41,037 bases of DNA from B18-G4 sp003648575 (GTDB lineage: Bacteria > Bacteroidota > Bacteroidia > Bacteroidales > B18-G4): contig JAOZTN010000015.1 of NCBI GenBank assembly GCA_029942245.1, positions 1-41,037 of the forward strand, read 5' to 3'. The position numbers and the translations under genes are program-made. This document shows positions 1-7,619 of the stretch, piece by piece. Each line of letters starts with the position of its first letter. Position 1 is the first letter of the stretch. A model generated the notes under the pieces. It made no database searches, was not told the origin of the DNA, and was given only the letters and a program-made list of their open reading frames with translations.

Positions 1-190
1 TTTGAGAGTGGGAAATGGTTAAAAAGATAGTAGGCAGTGGCCAGTAAGCCTGTTGAGAATTCGAGAAGATGAGAGTACGGGAATACGAGACAGTGAAACA
101 ACACACCTTCGCTGAAGCTTCGGTGTACGCTGTGGAACAATGGAACAGTGGGATTATAGCCAGTAAGCAGTAGACAGAAATAATTACACC
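1..190. repeat. Degenerate short-period intergenic repeats
   Basis: No convincing gene is seen here. The stretch is built from loosely repeated 7-8 base words: GGAACAAT/GGAACAGT at about 133-148, CAGTAAG/CAGTAGA at about 161-174, and drifting related words at 30-100. A small hairpin-like element with ACACC and GGTGT arms lies at about 112-135. The sequence resembles the other heptad-type intergenic repeats in this window (2771-2827, 15693-15730, 16128-16158, 22905-22946). Its position at the scaffold edge is consistent with an assembly break in repetitive DNA, which is inference. Confidence 0.45.
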
Positions 191-209
191 TTCATCCTGT
201 CAAGCCTCT

Positions 210-941
210 CTATTCCGGGATGCTGAAGCGCCAGGCACAGAAATACTCCTCAGGATGCTCATCGGGTGGGCAGCAAATGCACTCAGTCTTGATGCGGGAA
301 TCGATGGCTTCGGCAAAGTTGGTGTATTCCACCAGTCCCCCTGATTTACAAGGGTAGTCATCCAATCCCTTGCGCTTACGGGCTACTTGCACCCTGCATT
401 CGTTCATACGGAATACGAAGCTGTTTTCTGTCTCTTCCGTAAACGACTGCTTATTAACGTAGGCATAAAGCCTGAAATGAAGTGCTTTCTTCAGCCCCTG
501 CAGCCCTGCCTGTTCAGGCAGTTCCAGCATACGCTTGATCGACCATGCTTCCAGAGGGGAAAACTGCGCCCATGCGCTGTCATTACAGCGTTTGGCTTCG
601 TTCATGCCATACTCAAACTCAACTGCCTGAAACCATACACCGTCGTTGGCCAGCCAGTTGATGGCCGAGCCTTCCATGAGCTCGTCCATTTTCTCATCCG
701 GCAGGTCAAGCATAGGAGCGGGAACGCCGTCTTCATTCTCAAAACCGAGTATCTTGCCCAGGCGCTTCATTTGTATGGCATAGCTTTTCTGCCAGGCAGC
801 ATCCAGTGCTTTAAATGCCTTTTCACGACCCATCTGGTGTTGTACCTCCGCAAACCATATGGCATGATGCATCATAGTCCGGTGGAAAAAGTCAAGGATA
901 AGCTTTGCTTTTTCTGCTTTTGTGAGTTTGTCTGCTTGCAT
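210..941 (-). CDS. DUF6125-like cysteine-rich cytosolic protein
   Basis: A 243-residue soluble protein with no signal peptide or membrane segment. The N-terminal half is helical, with a His pair in TMMHHAIWF and a repeated W-F-A-E-type pattern. The C-terminal third carries a dense conserved-looking block: CKSGG near residue 198, then EYTNFAEAIDSRIKTEC, then a CICCPP-DEHP cluster ending in CAWRF. The Cys/His/Asp content resembles proteins annotated as DUF6125 and, more remotely, the helical L-2-amino-thiazoline-4-carboxylate hydrolase type fold. Family recall is moderate and no catalytic role is claimed. The cysteines could bind a metal. It lies five bases downstream of the gene ending at 947 on the same strand, so the two are probably co-transcribed. 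Confidence 0.6.
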   Translation of the reverse strand: MQADKLTKAEKAKLILDFFHRTMMHHAIWFAEVQHQMGREKAFKALDAAWQKSYAIQMKRLGKILGFENEDGVPAPMLDLPDEKMDELMEGSAINWLANDGVWFQAVEFEYGMNEAKRCNDSAWAQFSPLEAWSIKRMLELPEQAGLQGLKKALHFRLYAYVNKQSFTEETENSFVFRMNECRVQVARKRKGLDDYPCKSGGLVEYTNFAEAIDSRIKTECICCPPDEHPEEYFCAWRFSIPE

Positions 942-946
942 GTTCT

Positions 947-1462
947 CTATTTACTTAATTCGTGTTTAAATACAGTATTCGTAAGGATGGAAGTCAATAT
1001 GTCGACAGGAACACCCGTATCATAATCGTTCAGGATCTCTCTTACCTTGTCTTTCATGTCTCCCGCGTTCTTTGTTTTGAGGATCACATCCTTCAAGGCC
1101 TTAAACTGGGCCCCCTTGAGCTCGTCCTGCAGGGCTTCTATGATAAGGCCAAAGAATTTATCATCTTCACCGCTATTATCAGGCAAGCCGAAAGCCTCGA
1201 GCTCTTCGATGGAAGCCTCGAGTATTTTTCTTCCCAGCTTCTTACAGCTGTCGAGATATGATGACGATCCGCTGGTGTCGCGCAGCGACCAGGATGAATA
1301 ATCATATTCGATGCTCTCGATCTGCCTGATCTTTTCAGAAGTATCGCCAAAGATGCGTGCCAGCATCACAATAGTGAATTTCTTCCAGGCCTCCAGGTCG
1401 AATTCTTTCACTTCGAGGCGCTCAATCTGTTTCTTTAGTATTGCTATTTCTTTTTTTGCCAT
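947..1462 (-). CDS. Hypothetical protein, helical, possible defence-type N-terminal domain
   Basis: A 171-residue soluble protein that I do not recognise with certainty. It opens with a short basic/acidic coiled-coil-like stretch (residues 1-18), followed by a segment of the form EAWKKFTIVMLARIFG and a run with SYLDSCKKLG. The W-x(3)-T-x(3)-L-x-x-(I/V)FG pattern resembles the helical N-terminal region found in front of some prokaryotic TIR or nucleotide-binding immune effectors. That resemblance is from memory and unproven. No effector domain is attached here: the remainder is acidic and helical and ends shortly after a PVDILTSIL segment. Its start lies about 20 bases from the assembly gap, so any upstream partner is lost. 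Start chosen at the only early ATG. Confidence 0.6.
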   Translation of the reverse strand: MAKKEIAILKKQIERLEVKEFDLEAWKKFTIVMLARIFGDTSEKIRQIESIEYDYSSWSLRDTSGSSSYLDSCKKLGRKILEASIEELEAFGLPDNSGEDDKFFGLIIEALQDELKGAQFKALKDVILKTKNAGDMKDKVREILNDYDTGVPVDILTSILTNTVFKHELSK

Positions 1463-1481
1463 GGTTTTCTTGTTTCTGGTT

Positions 1482-1581
1482 NNNNNNNNNNNNNNNNNNN
1501 NNNNNNNNNNNNNNNNNNNNNNNNNNNNNNNNNNNNNNNNNNNNNNNNNNNNNNNNNNNNNNNNNNNNNNNNNNNNNNNNN
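1482..1581. other. Assembly gap of exactly 100 N
   Basis: One hundred undetermined bases. The round length suggests a fixed-size scaffolding placeholder and not a measured distance, so missing sequence here may be much longer or shorter. Reading frames that run through it are not supported. Confidence 0.98.
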
Positions 1582-1610
1582 ACTAGTATCAAGTATATAA
1601 AATTAGTCAA

Positions 1611-1646
1611 TTTGTTTTGAACCATCCCCAATTATTTCTATCTTTG
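1611..1646 (+). promoter_or_regulatory. Bacteroidota-type promoter for the polysaccharide deacetylase gene
   Basis: A TTTG at 1616-1619 is followed after 19 bases by TATCTTTG at 1639-1646, matching the TTTG / TAnnTTTG primary sigma consensus of Bacteroidota. It lies about 45 bases upstream of the ATG at 1691. Confidence 0.6.
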
Positions 1647-1690
1647 AGAGGAAGGCATGGTGCGGAGCCTTCAGGAAACCCAAAAGCCCA

Positions 1691-2767
1691 ATGTTTACCT
1701 GCATTCATAAATGCTTTTATGCCTTTTTGATAAGGCTGTTGTTAATGCTGTTCATTCTACCGGCATTCTCTTTTACTGTACCGGCTCATAAAGACCATAT
1801 TGTTTGCTTTGTTTATCATCGTTTTGGTGATGGCCGTTATCCTTCTACAAATATTGCTGTCGATGTTTTCAGGGGCCAGCTGGCCTATCTCAAACAGAAT
1901 AATTTTACTGTCTGGACCATGGGCAGGGCCGTACATGCTCTCACAAATGAAGAAGAAATTCCATCCAGAACGGTGGTGCTGACCATCGATGATAGCTACC
2001 ATAGTTTTTATGAAAATGGCTTGCCCCTTCTTGAAGAATTCGGCTACCAGGCAACCATCTACCTGAATACAACCCATGTTGGGCACAAAGCCTATATGAA
2101 CTGGGATGAGGTTCGTGATGCCCAGCGGAGGGGCATGGAGATCGGCAACCATTCACACGCCCATGGTCATTTCCTTGACTTTCCTGACCCGGAGGAAAGG
2201 AAAGAGCAATTTTTCGATGACCTGAATACGGCACAGGCAATCTTTTTCGACAGCCTTGGCTTCTCTCCCGATCTGTATTCATATCCATATGGTGAATACG
2301 ACCCTGTGCTAAAAAAAGCACTTAATAGTGCCGGCTTTTCCTGCGCTTCAGCCCAATATTCCGGAGTTTTGTATGCCGGTTCCGACCTCTTCGAGATCCC
2401 ACGTTTCCCAATGGGAGGACCTTTTGCCACCCTGAAAGGATTCATACAAAAATCACAGATGAATCCGATCGAGGTCATCAGCAAGGAGCCTGAGATGATC
2501 GTCATGCAGCAGAACCCCCCGCTCATGATCATTACCTTAAAAAATGACTGCATCGACGCTGAATTCCTGCAATGCTTCGTAAACGGCGAACGAAATTGTA
2601 TTACGGAGATGCAGGAAGGCCCTGATTATGTCAGGGTGAAGATCATTTCAAGGGATCACCTGGCGGGAAGACGATCGCTATACACCATCACCGCCCCCTC
2701 CAAAGACAAAAAAGGCTGGTGCTGGTATTCGCATGTGTGGGTGAATACGGCAATATCAGAAGAATAG
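1691..2767 (+). CDS. Polysaccharide deacetylase family protein (CE4)
   Basis: A 358-residue exported protein with a hydrophobic N-terminal signal or anchor (about residues 10-32). The NodB-homology domain shows the expected metal and catalytic motifs: TIDDSYHS (the TFDDG-type motif), HSHAHGH (the H-x3-H zinc site, here H-S-H-A-H-G-H) and YPYGEYD. It probably removes N- or O-acetyl groups from a cell-surface or extracellular polysaccharide, as in the PgaB/IcaB and peptidoglycan deacetylase groups. The substrate cannot be read from sequence. The C-terminal 110 residues after the NodB domain form a beta-rich extension of unknown role. The gene stands alone, is preceded by a consensus promoter, and converges on the M14 peptidase gene. 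Confidence 0.85.
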   Translation: MFTCIHKCFYAFLIRLLLMLFILPAFSFTVPAHKDHIVCFVYHRFGDGRYPSTNIAVDVFRGQLAYLKQNNFTVWTMGRAVHALTNEEEIPSRTVVLTIDDSYHSFYENGLPLLEEFGYQATIYLNTTHVGHKAYMNWDEVRDAQRRGMEIGNHSHAHGHFLDFPDPEERKEQFFDDLNTAQAIFFDSLGFSPDLYSYPYGEYDPVLKKALNSAGFSCASAQYSGVLYAGSDLFEIPRFPMGGPFATLKGFIQKSQMNPIEVISKEPEMIVMQQNPPLMIITLKNDCIDAEFLQCFVNGERNCITEMQEGPDYVRVKIISRDHLAGRRSLYTITAPSKDKKGWCWYSHVWVNTAISEE

Positions 2768-2770
2768 GTT

Positions 2771-2827
2771 TGAGGTATGTGGTTTGTGGCAAAGAACCGC
2801 ACACCTTATACCACATACCACATACCA
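2771..2827. terminator. Inverted repeat between convergent genes
   Basis: GGTATGTGGT at 2774-2783 is the reverse complement of ACCACATACC, which occurs twice, offset by seven bases, at 2810-2819 and 2817-2826. A stem of ten pairs with a 26- or 33-base loop can form between two convergent genes. It may act as a bidirectional terminator, but there is no strong T run. The seven-base offset also ties it to the heptad repeats elsewhere in the window. Confidence 0.4.
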
Positions 2828-2829
2828 GC

Positions 2830-4614
2830 TTATTCAAGATTCAACGCATCAATTTCTTCTCTTTCAAGTATTCTGCCGACCGGATAAAGATTCTTCTTCT
2901 CATCCCAGTAGGGTGATTTGGAATAGAACCAGTTGAGCATGCCCCATTGGCTCTTGCTGAACTCAGGATCTTCTTCTTTCTTCTTTTCAAAGGCTGCTTT
3001 CAGCTCGGGATCGGCTTCCATCATTTCCCTGGCCAGGCCTTCCATCACATAGGTTTCGGAATATTCCCTTTGTTCAAAAATGGCGCTGAAAAATCCCCAG
3101 TAAACATAGGAATCGGGCGCATATGGCTCCAGAATATGAGCGATGACCCTTGCAGTACGCTGGTTCATGTCGATCACGGCATCACCCCGGCGGTATCTTA
3201 CGGTATCTGCAAAAACATCGTATTCAATATTGCCCATGGCAAACCTTCCCTCGTAGGGATTCCGGCTCCAGCGTGGGTTTTTAAAGCGGTACTGCTCCGC
3301 GCGAACATCAGTATCTTCCAGCAGGTATTTTACCTCCACGCCATGCAGGGCCAGGCGGTAGATCACTTCATACCATTGCTGCGGAATGATGTAAGCTTCC
3401 GGCAGATCAACCTCCACTGAGGGTATGGATTTATTAAACCAGGGCAGCTCGTAAGTGATAGGCTTGTCAGGATGGTATTGAAACCACTTTCCGCCAGTCA
3501 GATCGCTTTCGACAATATCGTACTCAACACCTTTAAATTCTACCATCACACTATCGGTATCATCTCTTTTCCATTGTATAGGGAAAGGCCTGTCGCGAAA
3601 GGCAGGATCGGCTGTAGTTCGATCCGCAGCCCTGATGATCAGTTTGAGTTTATCAGGGTTTTTATTCAGGAACTCCGCAGAGAATACCAGGAGGTCATAG
3701 GTAGCCAGGGTCCTGTCTTTATGTGGCTTCAGCATATGTGTCTCAATGAGCAGCCCGGGCCTGTTCTGTATGGCTGTGTATCCCTGTGAAAGTCGTGGTG
3801 GCGCAGGTCCCGAGCGTAATCCGCTCTGGGGATCGTGCCATCGCCGGAAACTCACGTAAGGATTCATCATCTGGCCTGCTACATCCATCTTCCCCTGCAC
3901 ATAAGGAATGAATTCCCTCTCCTGCCATCGGGTGAGCATGGGATCCATGGTCCCGAAGGTTTCCATCATATATGTGAGCACATACTGGTAATCGGCCCCA
4001 TCAGTTGTGTGGCAATCCACGAAGAAATCAGGCAGCCAGGTAGAGAACATCTTCAGCCAGGCATGCATGGCAGGGGCATCGGCCTTGAGAAAGTCCCTGT
4101 TAAGGTTCAGGTTTTGCGTATTGGCCCTCCAGCCCATCTCTTCAGGCCCGTTCTGGTTGATGCGGTTATAAGGTCCCATACGGTTCAGCCCATCCACATT
4201 AAAGGCCGGCAGGAAGATGAAGGTCACATGCTCCAGCAAATGCTCATACTCCTTCGTGATGGCAATATCACGCATAAGCATCAGTATGGCATCCGTACCT
4301 TCGGCTTCGCCGGGATGTATACCACCTTCTATGAGCATGACCAGGTCGCCGGATGCACGAACATCCTCAGGTGAAGACAAAGCTGTTTTGTTGATGATGA
4401 GGATAGGGACATCGTAGCCTCCTGCGCTCTTACCAATCACTTCATATGTAACTTGTGGCGAAGCCTCGGCCAGCCTCTTACTATAGGCCACCATGTCATC
4501 ATAGGTGGCAGTACGCAGGCCATCGGATGCCTCGAAAGGAGTTGTCCACAAATCCTGTGCAAAGACAAGGACCGGAAAAAGAGAGATCAGTAATAAAATC
4601 TTAATGCTTTTCAT
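2830..4614 (-). CDS. M14 family zinc carboxypeptidase, secreted
   Basis: A 594-residue protein starting with a clear signal peptide (MKSIKILLLISLFPVLVFAQ). An upstream in-frame start exists but would place the signal peptide internally and overlap the preceding gene, so 4614 is preferred. Zinc ligands are visible as HPGE (H100, E103) and H202 in DCHTTDG. NLNRDF near 170 corresponds to the substrate-binding Asn-Arg, and the Glu in LLIETHML (about 314) is the likely catalytic base. Secreted M14 enzymes trim C-terminal residues from peptides. The roughly 250-residue C-terminal extension after the catalytic domain is typical of Bacteroidota members. Only one base separates its ATG from the TAA of the upstream metallophosphoesterase gene, suggesting translational coupling. 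Confidence 0.88.
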   Translation of the reverse strand: MKSIKILLLISLFPVLVFAQDLWTTPFEASDGLRTATYDDMVAYSKRLAEASPQVTYEVIGKSAGGYDVPILIINKTALSSPEDVRASGDLVMLIEGGIHPGEAEGTDAILMLMRDIAITKEYEHLLEHVTFIFLPAFNVDGLNRMGPYNRINQNGPEEMGWRANTQNLNLNRDFLKADAPAMHAWLKMFSTWLPDFFVDCHTTDGADYQYVLTYMMETFGTMDPMLTRWQEREFIPYVQGKMDVAGQMMNPYVSFRRWHDPQSGLRSGPAPPRLSQGYTAIQNRPGLLIETHMLKPHKDRTLATYDLLVFSAEFLNKNPDKLKLIIRAADRTTADPAFRDRPFPIQWKRDDTDSVMVEFKGVEYDIVESDLTGGKWFQYHPDKPITYELPWFNKSIPSVEVDLPEAYIIPQQWYEVIYRLALHGVEVKYLLEDTDVRAEQYRFKNPRWSRNPYEGRFAMGNIEYDVFADTVRYRRGDAVIDMNQRTARVIAHILEPYAPDSYVYWGFFSAIFEQREYSETYVMEGLAREMMEADPELKAAFEKKKEEDPEFSKSQWGMLNWFYSKSPYWDEKKNLYPVGRILEREEIDALNLE

Positions 4615-4615
4615 A

Positions 4616-5524
4616 TTATTCAGTTGTTTCAACTTCCCATCCATAATCAACATATTCCCAGCAGAAATCATCCCCATGTGTATGCACCATCAGGAATCCT
4701 TCCTCAACACCTTCATTCGGACCGCTCCACCACCTGCCAGAAACAGCACCCACCGTAATGAAGTGCGTTCCGTTCACCTCAATAGCTTCCAGGTAATGCA
4801 GGTGTCCTTGCAAAACAAGCTTGAGCTTGTATCCATCAAAGAGGTCAAGCACCTCCCTGGCATTTTCTACCACCAGCCCATGATATTCCGGGGCGAATTC
4901 GCCATACAGAATCTGGGTAAATACGGTAATAAAAGGGATGTGTGTAGATATAACAATCGGCGTTTCAGGGTCCACCTCCAGCAAGTCATTGCTGATCCAT
5001 GCCATCTGCTCTTCATCGATCATACCGATATATTGACGGTCTTCAGTCTCTATCACAGAATTAAGTACAATAAAATGCCATCCACCCTGATCGAATGAAT
5101 AATAGGTATCACCGAGTCGTTTTTCGTACATGCCAAACTTATATTCGGGATGATCAGACCCGACACCACTTTTTTCATAAATGCCAAACACCTCATGATT
5201 TCCCATGGTATTATATACAGGCATTTCGAAGTTTTCTATCAGCTCCTGATAAAGATCATACAGGCTGTCTGCCCTTTCGTAAGATACACCCAATGCATCC
5301 ATGATAAGGTCACCCCCGGTGATCACAAAATCAGGCTTGAGTTCATTTACCCTGGTGATGGCTGCCATAAATCCTTCGGCGGCATTTCTCTCCGGCTGGA
5401 CATGGATATCAGTCATGAAAGCAAAAGTGAAATCATCGCCACAGGGTTTTTGTTCCTGCTCGCAGCAGGAAGCCAGGAATGAAACGGCAAGAATAGCTAG
5501 AAGAGCATGGATAAACTTTCTCAT
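4616..5524 (-). CDS. Metallophosphoesterase, calcineurin-like, lipoprotein
   Basis: A 302-residue protein with a lipoprotein signal peptide ending at LASC (Cys20), so it is probably anchored in the periplasm or outer membrane. The five metallophosphatase motifs are present in order: DIH (D39, H41), GGDLIMD, GNHEVFG, the His of STHIPF, and GHLHY. These bind a dinuclear metal centre and hydrolyse phosphomonoesters or diesters. The substrate is unknown. It is the first gene of a two-gene unit with the M14 peptidase and starts 116 bases from a divergently read DUF3857 gene. A TACTTTTG -7 type box lies at 5558-5565 on the minus strand. Confidence 0.88.
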   Translation of the reverse strand: MRKFIHALLAILAVSFLASCCEQEQKPCGDDFTFAFMTDIHVQPERNAAEGFMAAITRVNELKPDFVITGGDLIMDALGVSYERADSLYDLYQELIENFEMPVYNTMGNHEVFGIYEKSGVGSDHPEYKFGMYEKRLGDTYYSFDQGGWHFIVLNSVIETEDRQYIGMIDEEQMAWISNDLLEVDPETPIVISTHIPFITVFTQILYGEFAPEYHGLVVENAREVLDLFDGYKLKLVLQGHLHYLEAIEVNGTHFITVGAVSGRWWSGPNEGVEEGFLMVHTHGDDFCWEYVDYGWEVETTE

Positions 5525-5557
5525 AATGTATAGAATTAAAATGGTTCAGTATATACA

Positions 5558-5565
5558 CAAAAGTA
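5558..5565 (-). promoter_or_regulatory. Putative -7 box TACTTTTG
   Basis: The minus strand reads TACTTTTG, a match to TAnnTTTG, 34 bases upstream of the metallophosphoesterase ATG. No clear TTTG -33 element is found at the right distance, so this is a partial promoter match. Confidence 0.4.
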
Positions 5566-5640
5566 GGAAAATACACGGAGTTGAAAAGTCGGGACCGGAT
5601 ATAATTGTTAAATTTACCGGGCATTTAAAAAACTCCGTTT

Positions 5641-7602
5641 ATGTTTAAAAGAATCTCCGGACTGATTGCAATCATGTTTTTTGCAATGCTTGTCCACGCT
5701 GACCCGGTCAGTGAACTGATCCGGAACTCCGGCAATGCCAAAGATTATCCCGGTGCCGGCAAACTGATACTATTCGACAGCACCTATTCCGATGTACAGG
5801 AAACAGGGCTGACCTATGTTTATACCCATCGGCTTTACAAGATATTGAATGCCAAAGGGGCACTCGATCTGAGTACCATCACTTATGGCTATGACCCACT
5901 CTCAGCCTATGTTGAGTTCAGAAAGGTGATCATCCATAAAGCAGACGGAAAAACTTTTGAGCTGGATATCAGCAAGGTGATGGACTATCCTGCTCCTGCC
6001 AGGGCCATATACTGGGGTGCCAGGGAAAAGATGATCGAGGTCGGAAGACTTGAAACCGGCGATGCCGTGGAGGTTTTCCTGTTCAGGAAAGGCTTTACCT
6101 ACGCCCTGCTTGCAGGTGATGACGATGACATGTATATACCTCCCATGCGCGGACATTTCTATGATATCATTGAATTCTGGAGCCGTGACCCCATGCTGGA
6201 AAAGGTCTACCAGACTGCTGTACCAAAAGACAAGCTCGTACAATACGATGTGTACAACGGGGAATTGCAGTCATCGGCATGGATAGATGATGGCAAGATG
6301 GTATACACCTTCAGCAAAAAAGACATCCTCCCCCTGAAATATGAATCAGGCATGGTGGCCTTTTCCGATGTGGCACCTAAGCTCCTGATCAGCTCCAGCC
6401 CCGACTGGTATGCCAAGTCATTGTGGTTTTACAATGTGAATGAAGATTTCGGCAGCTTCGATGTTACCCCTGAGGTAAAAGAAAAGGTAGACGAGATACT
6501 GGCAGGCGAGGCCAAAACTGAGATGGATTCTATTTCCCTGCTCACCCACTGGGTAGCAGACGAGATCCGCTATTCGGGCGTCTCCATGGGCGAAGGTGAA
6601 GGATACACCCTGCATAAGGGCGCTATGACTTTCCTCGACCGCTGCGGTGTTTGTAAAGACAAAGCCGGTATGCTGGTGACCATGCTTCGTGCTGCAGGCT
6701 TCGAATCATATCCTGCCATGACCATGGCTGGATCAAGGATAGATTATATTCCCGCCGACCAATTCAACCACAGCGTTACCGTGGTGAAGCTCCGGAACGG
6801 GGAATACAAACTGCTTGACCCCACCTGGGTACCCTTCCTGAGGGAGCTCTGGTCGAGTGCCGAACAGCAACAGAACTACCTGCTGGGTGTACCCGAAGGT
6901 GCCGATCTGGGAATCACACCCCTGTCGGCCCCTGAAAACCATTATTTCAAGATCATCGCCAAATCGATGATAGAAAAAGATGGCAGCCTGGAAGGCTCAT
7001 TGATTCTGAAAGCAGAAGGGCAGTCGGATGGGTCCATCCGCGGACTGTTTACCCGGGCTTTAAAAAACAGCTGGGAACAAAATGTAGAAAGAGAGCTGAA
7101 GAGAACCTATCCCCTTATGGAGATCAAAAGCATTGAATTTGAGGATCCATATGATTACCTGGCGGGGCCGATAGAGCTGAAGATCTCTTACAGCATTCCT
7201 GATTTTGCCATTGTCACCGACAATGAGATCATCTTCACTCCGGTAGTGGTTTCAGGCATCTTTTCACGGGCCATGTCGCACATGTACTGGAATGTGGAAA
7301 AAGAAGACAGGAAGTATCCATTCCGCGACCGTTGTTCCAGGCTTGTGGAATTACATGAAAACATCAAGCTTCCTGGAAAACTCACGGTCGCATACCTCCC
7401 GGAAGCTGAAAATTTCACCGATGCCCCGGCTGCATTTGAAGGAGACTATAAGATCTCAAAATCGGGTAATGCCATGATGATGAACATGAAGCTTACCCTC
7501 AATAAAAGGATTTATGATAAAGAAGATTGGGGTGCTTTTCGTAAGGCCGTTGCGGCCCATCAAAGGTTCTCCAGGGAACCTGTAATCCTTAAGTTCAATT
7601 AA
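5641..7602 (+). CDS. DUF3857 / transglutaminase-like domain protein, active-site intact
   Basis: A 653-residue secreted protein (signal peptide MFKRISGLIAIMFFAMLVHA). Residues about 30-240 form the beta-rich DUF3857 domain and residues about 270-400 a transglutaminase-like cysteine protease fold. The Cys-His-Asp triad is complete: C338 in CGVCKDKAGM, H377 in QFNHSV and D393 in LLDPTW. A C-terminal beta domain follows. Family members are widespread in Bacteroidota envelopes and their reaction is unproven (peptide cleavage or cross-linking). It is followed after 17 bases by a paralog that has lost the triad, and the two are likely co-transcribed. Confidence 0.85.
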   Translation: MFKRISGLIAIMFFAMLVHADPVSELIRNSGNAKDYPGAGKLILFDSTYSDVQETGLTYVYTHRLYKILNAKGALDLSTITYGYDPLSAYVEFRKVIIHKADGKTFELDISKVMDYPAPARAIYWGAREKMIEVGRLETGDAVEVFLFRKGFTYALLAGDDDDMYIPPMRGHFYDIIEFWSRDPMLEKVYQTAVPKDKLVQYDVYNGELQSSAWIDDGKMVYTFSKKDILPLKYESGMVAFSDVAPKLLISSSPDWYAKSLWFYNVNEDFGSFDVTPEVKEKVDEILAGEAKTEMDSISLLTHWVADEIRYSGVSMGEGEGYTLHKGAMTFLDRCGVCKDKAGMLVTMLRAAGFESYPAMTMAGSRIDYIPADQFNHSVTVVKLRNGEYKLLDPTWVPFLRELWSSAEQQQNYLLGVPEGADLGITPLSAPENHYFKIIAKSMIEKDGSLEGSLILKAEGQSDGSIRGLFTRALKNSWEQNVERELKRTYPLMEIKSIEFEDPYDYLAGPIELKISYSIPDFAIVTDNEIIFTPVVVSGIFSRAMSHMYWNVEKEDRKYPFRDRCSRLVELHENIKLPGKLTVAYLPEAENFTDAPAAFEGDYKISKSGNAMMMNMKLTLNKRIYDKEDWGAFRKAVAAHQRFSREPVILKFN

Positions 7603-7619
7603 TCCGACCTAAGACCAAT

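Noticed and set aside
387..1025. Long plus-strand frame opposite the DUF6125-like gene
   Set aside because: Its translation lacks any recognisable pattern, and the minus-strand protein has clear conserved motifs.
1311..1631. Reading frames on both strands running through the N block
   Set aside because: They consist largely of undetermined residues and overlap a supported gene.
4615..4677. Upstream extension of the M14 peptidase
   Set aside because: It would bury the signal peptide and overlap the preceding gene; the ATG at 4614 is better.
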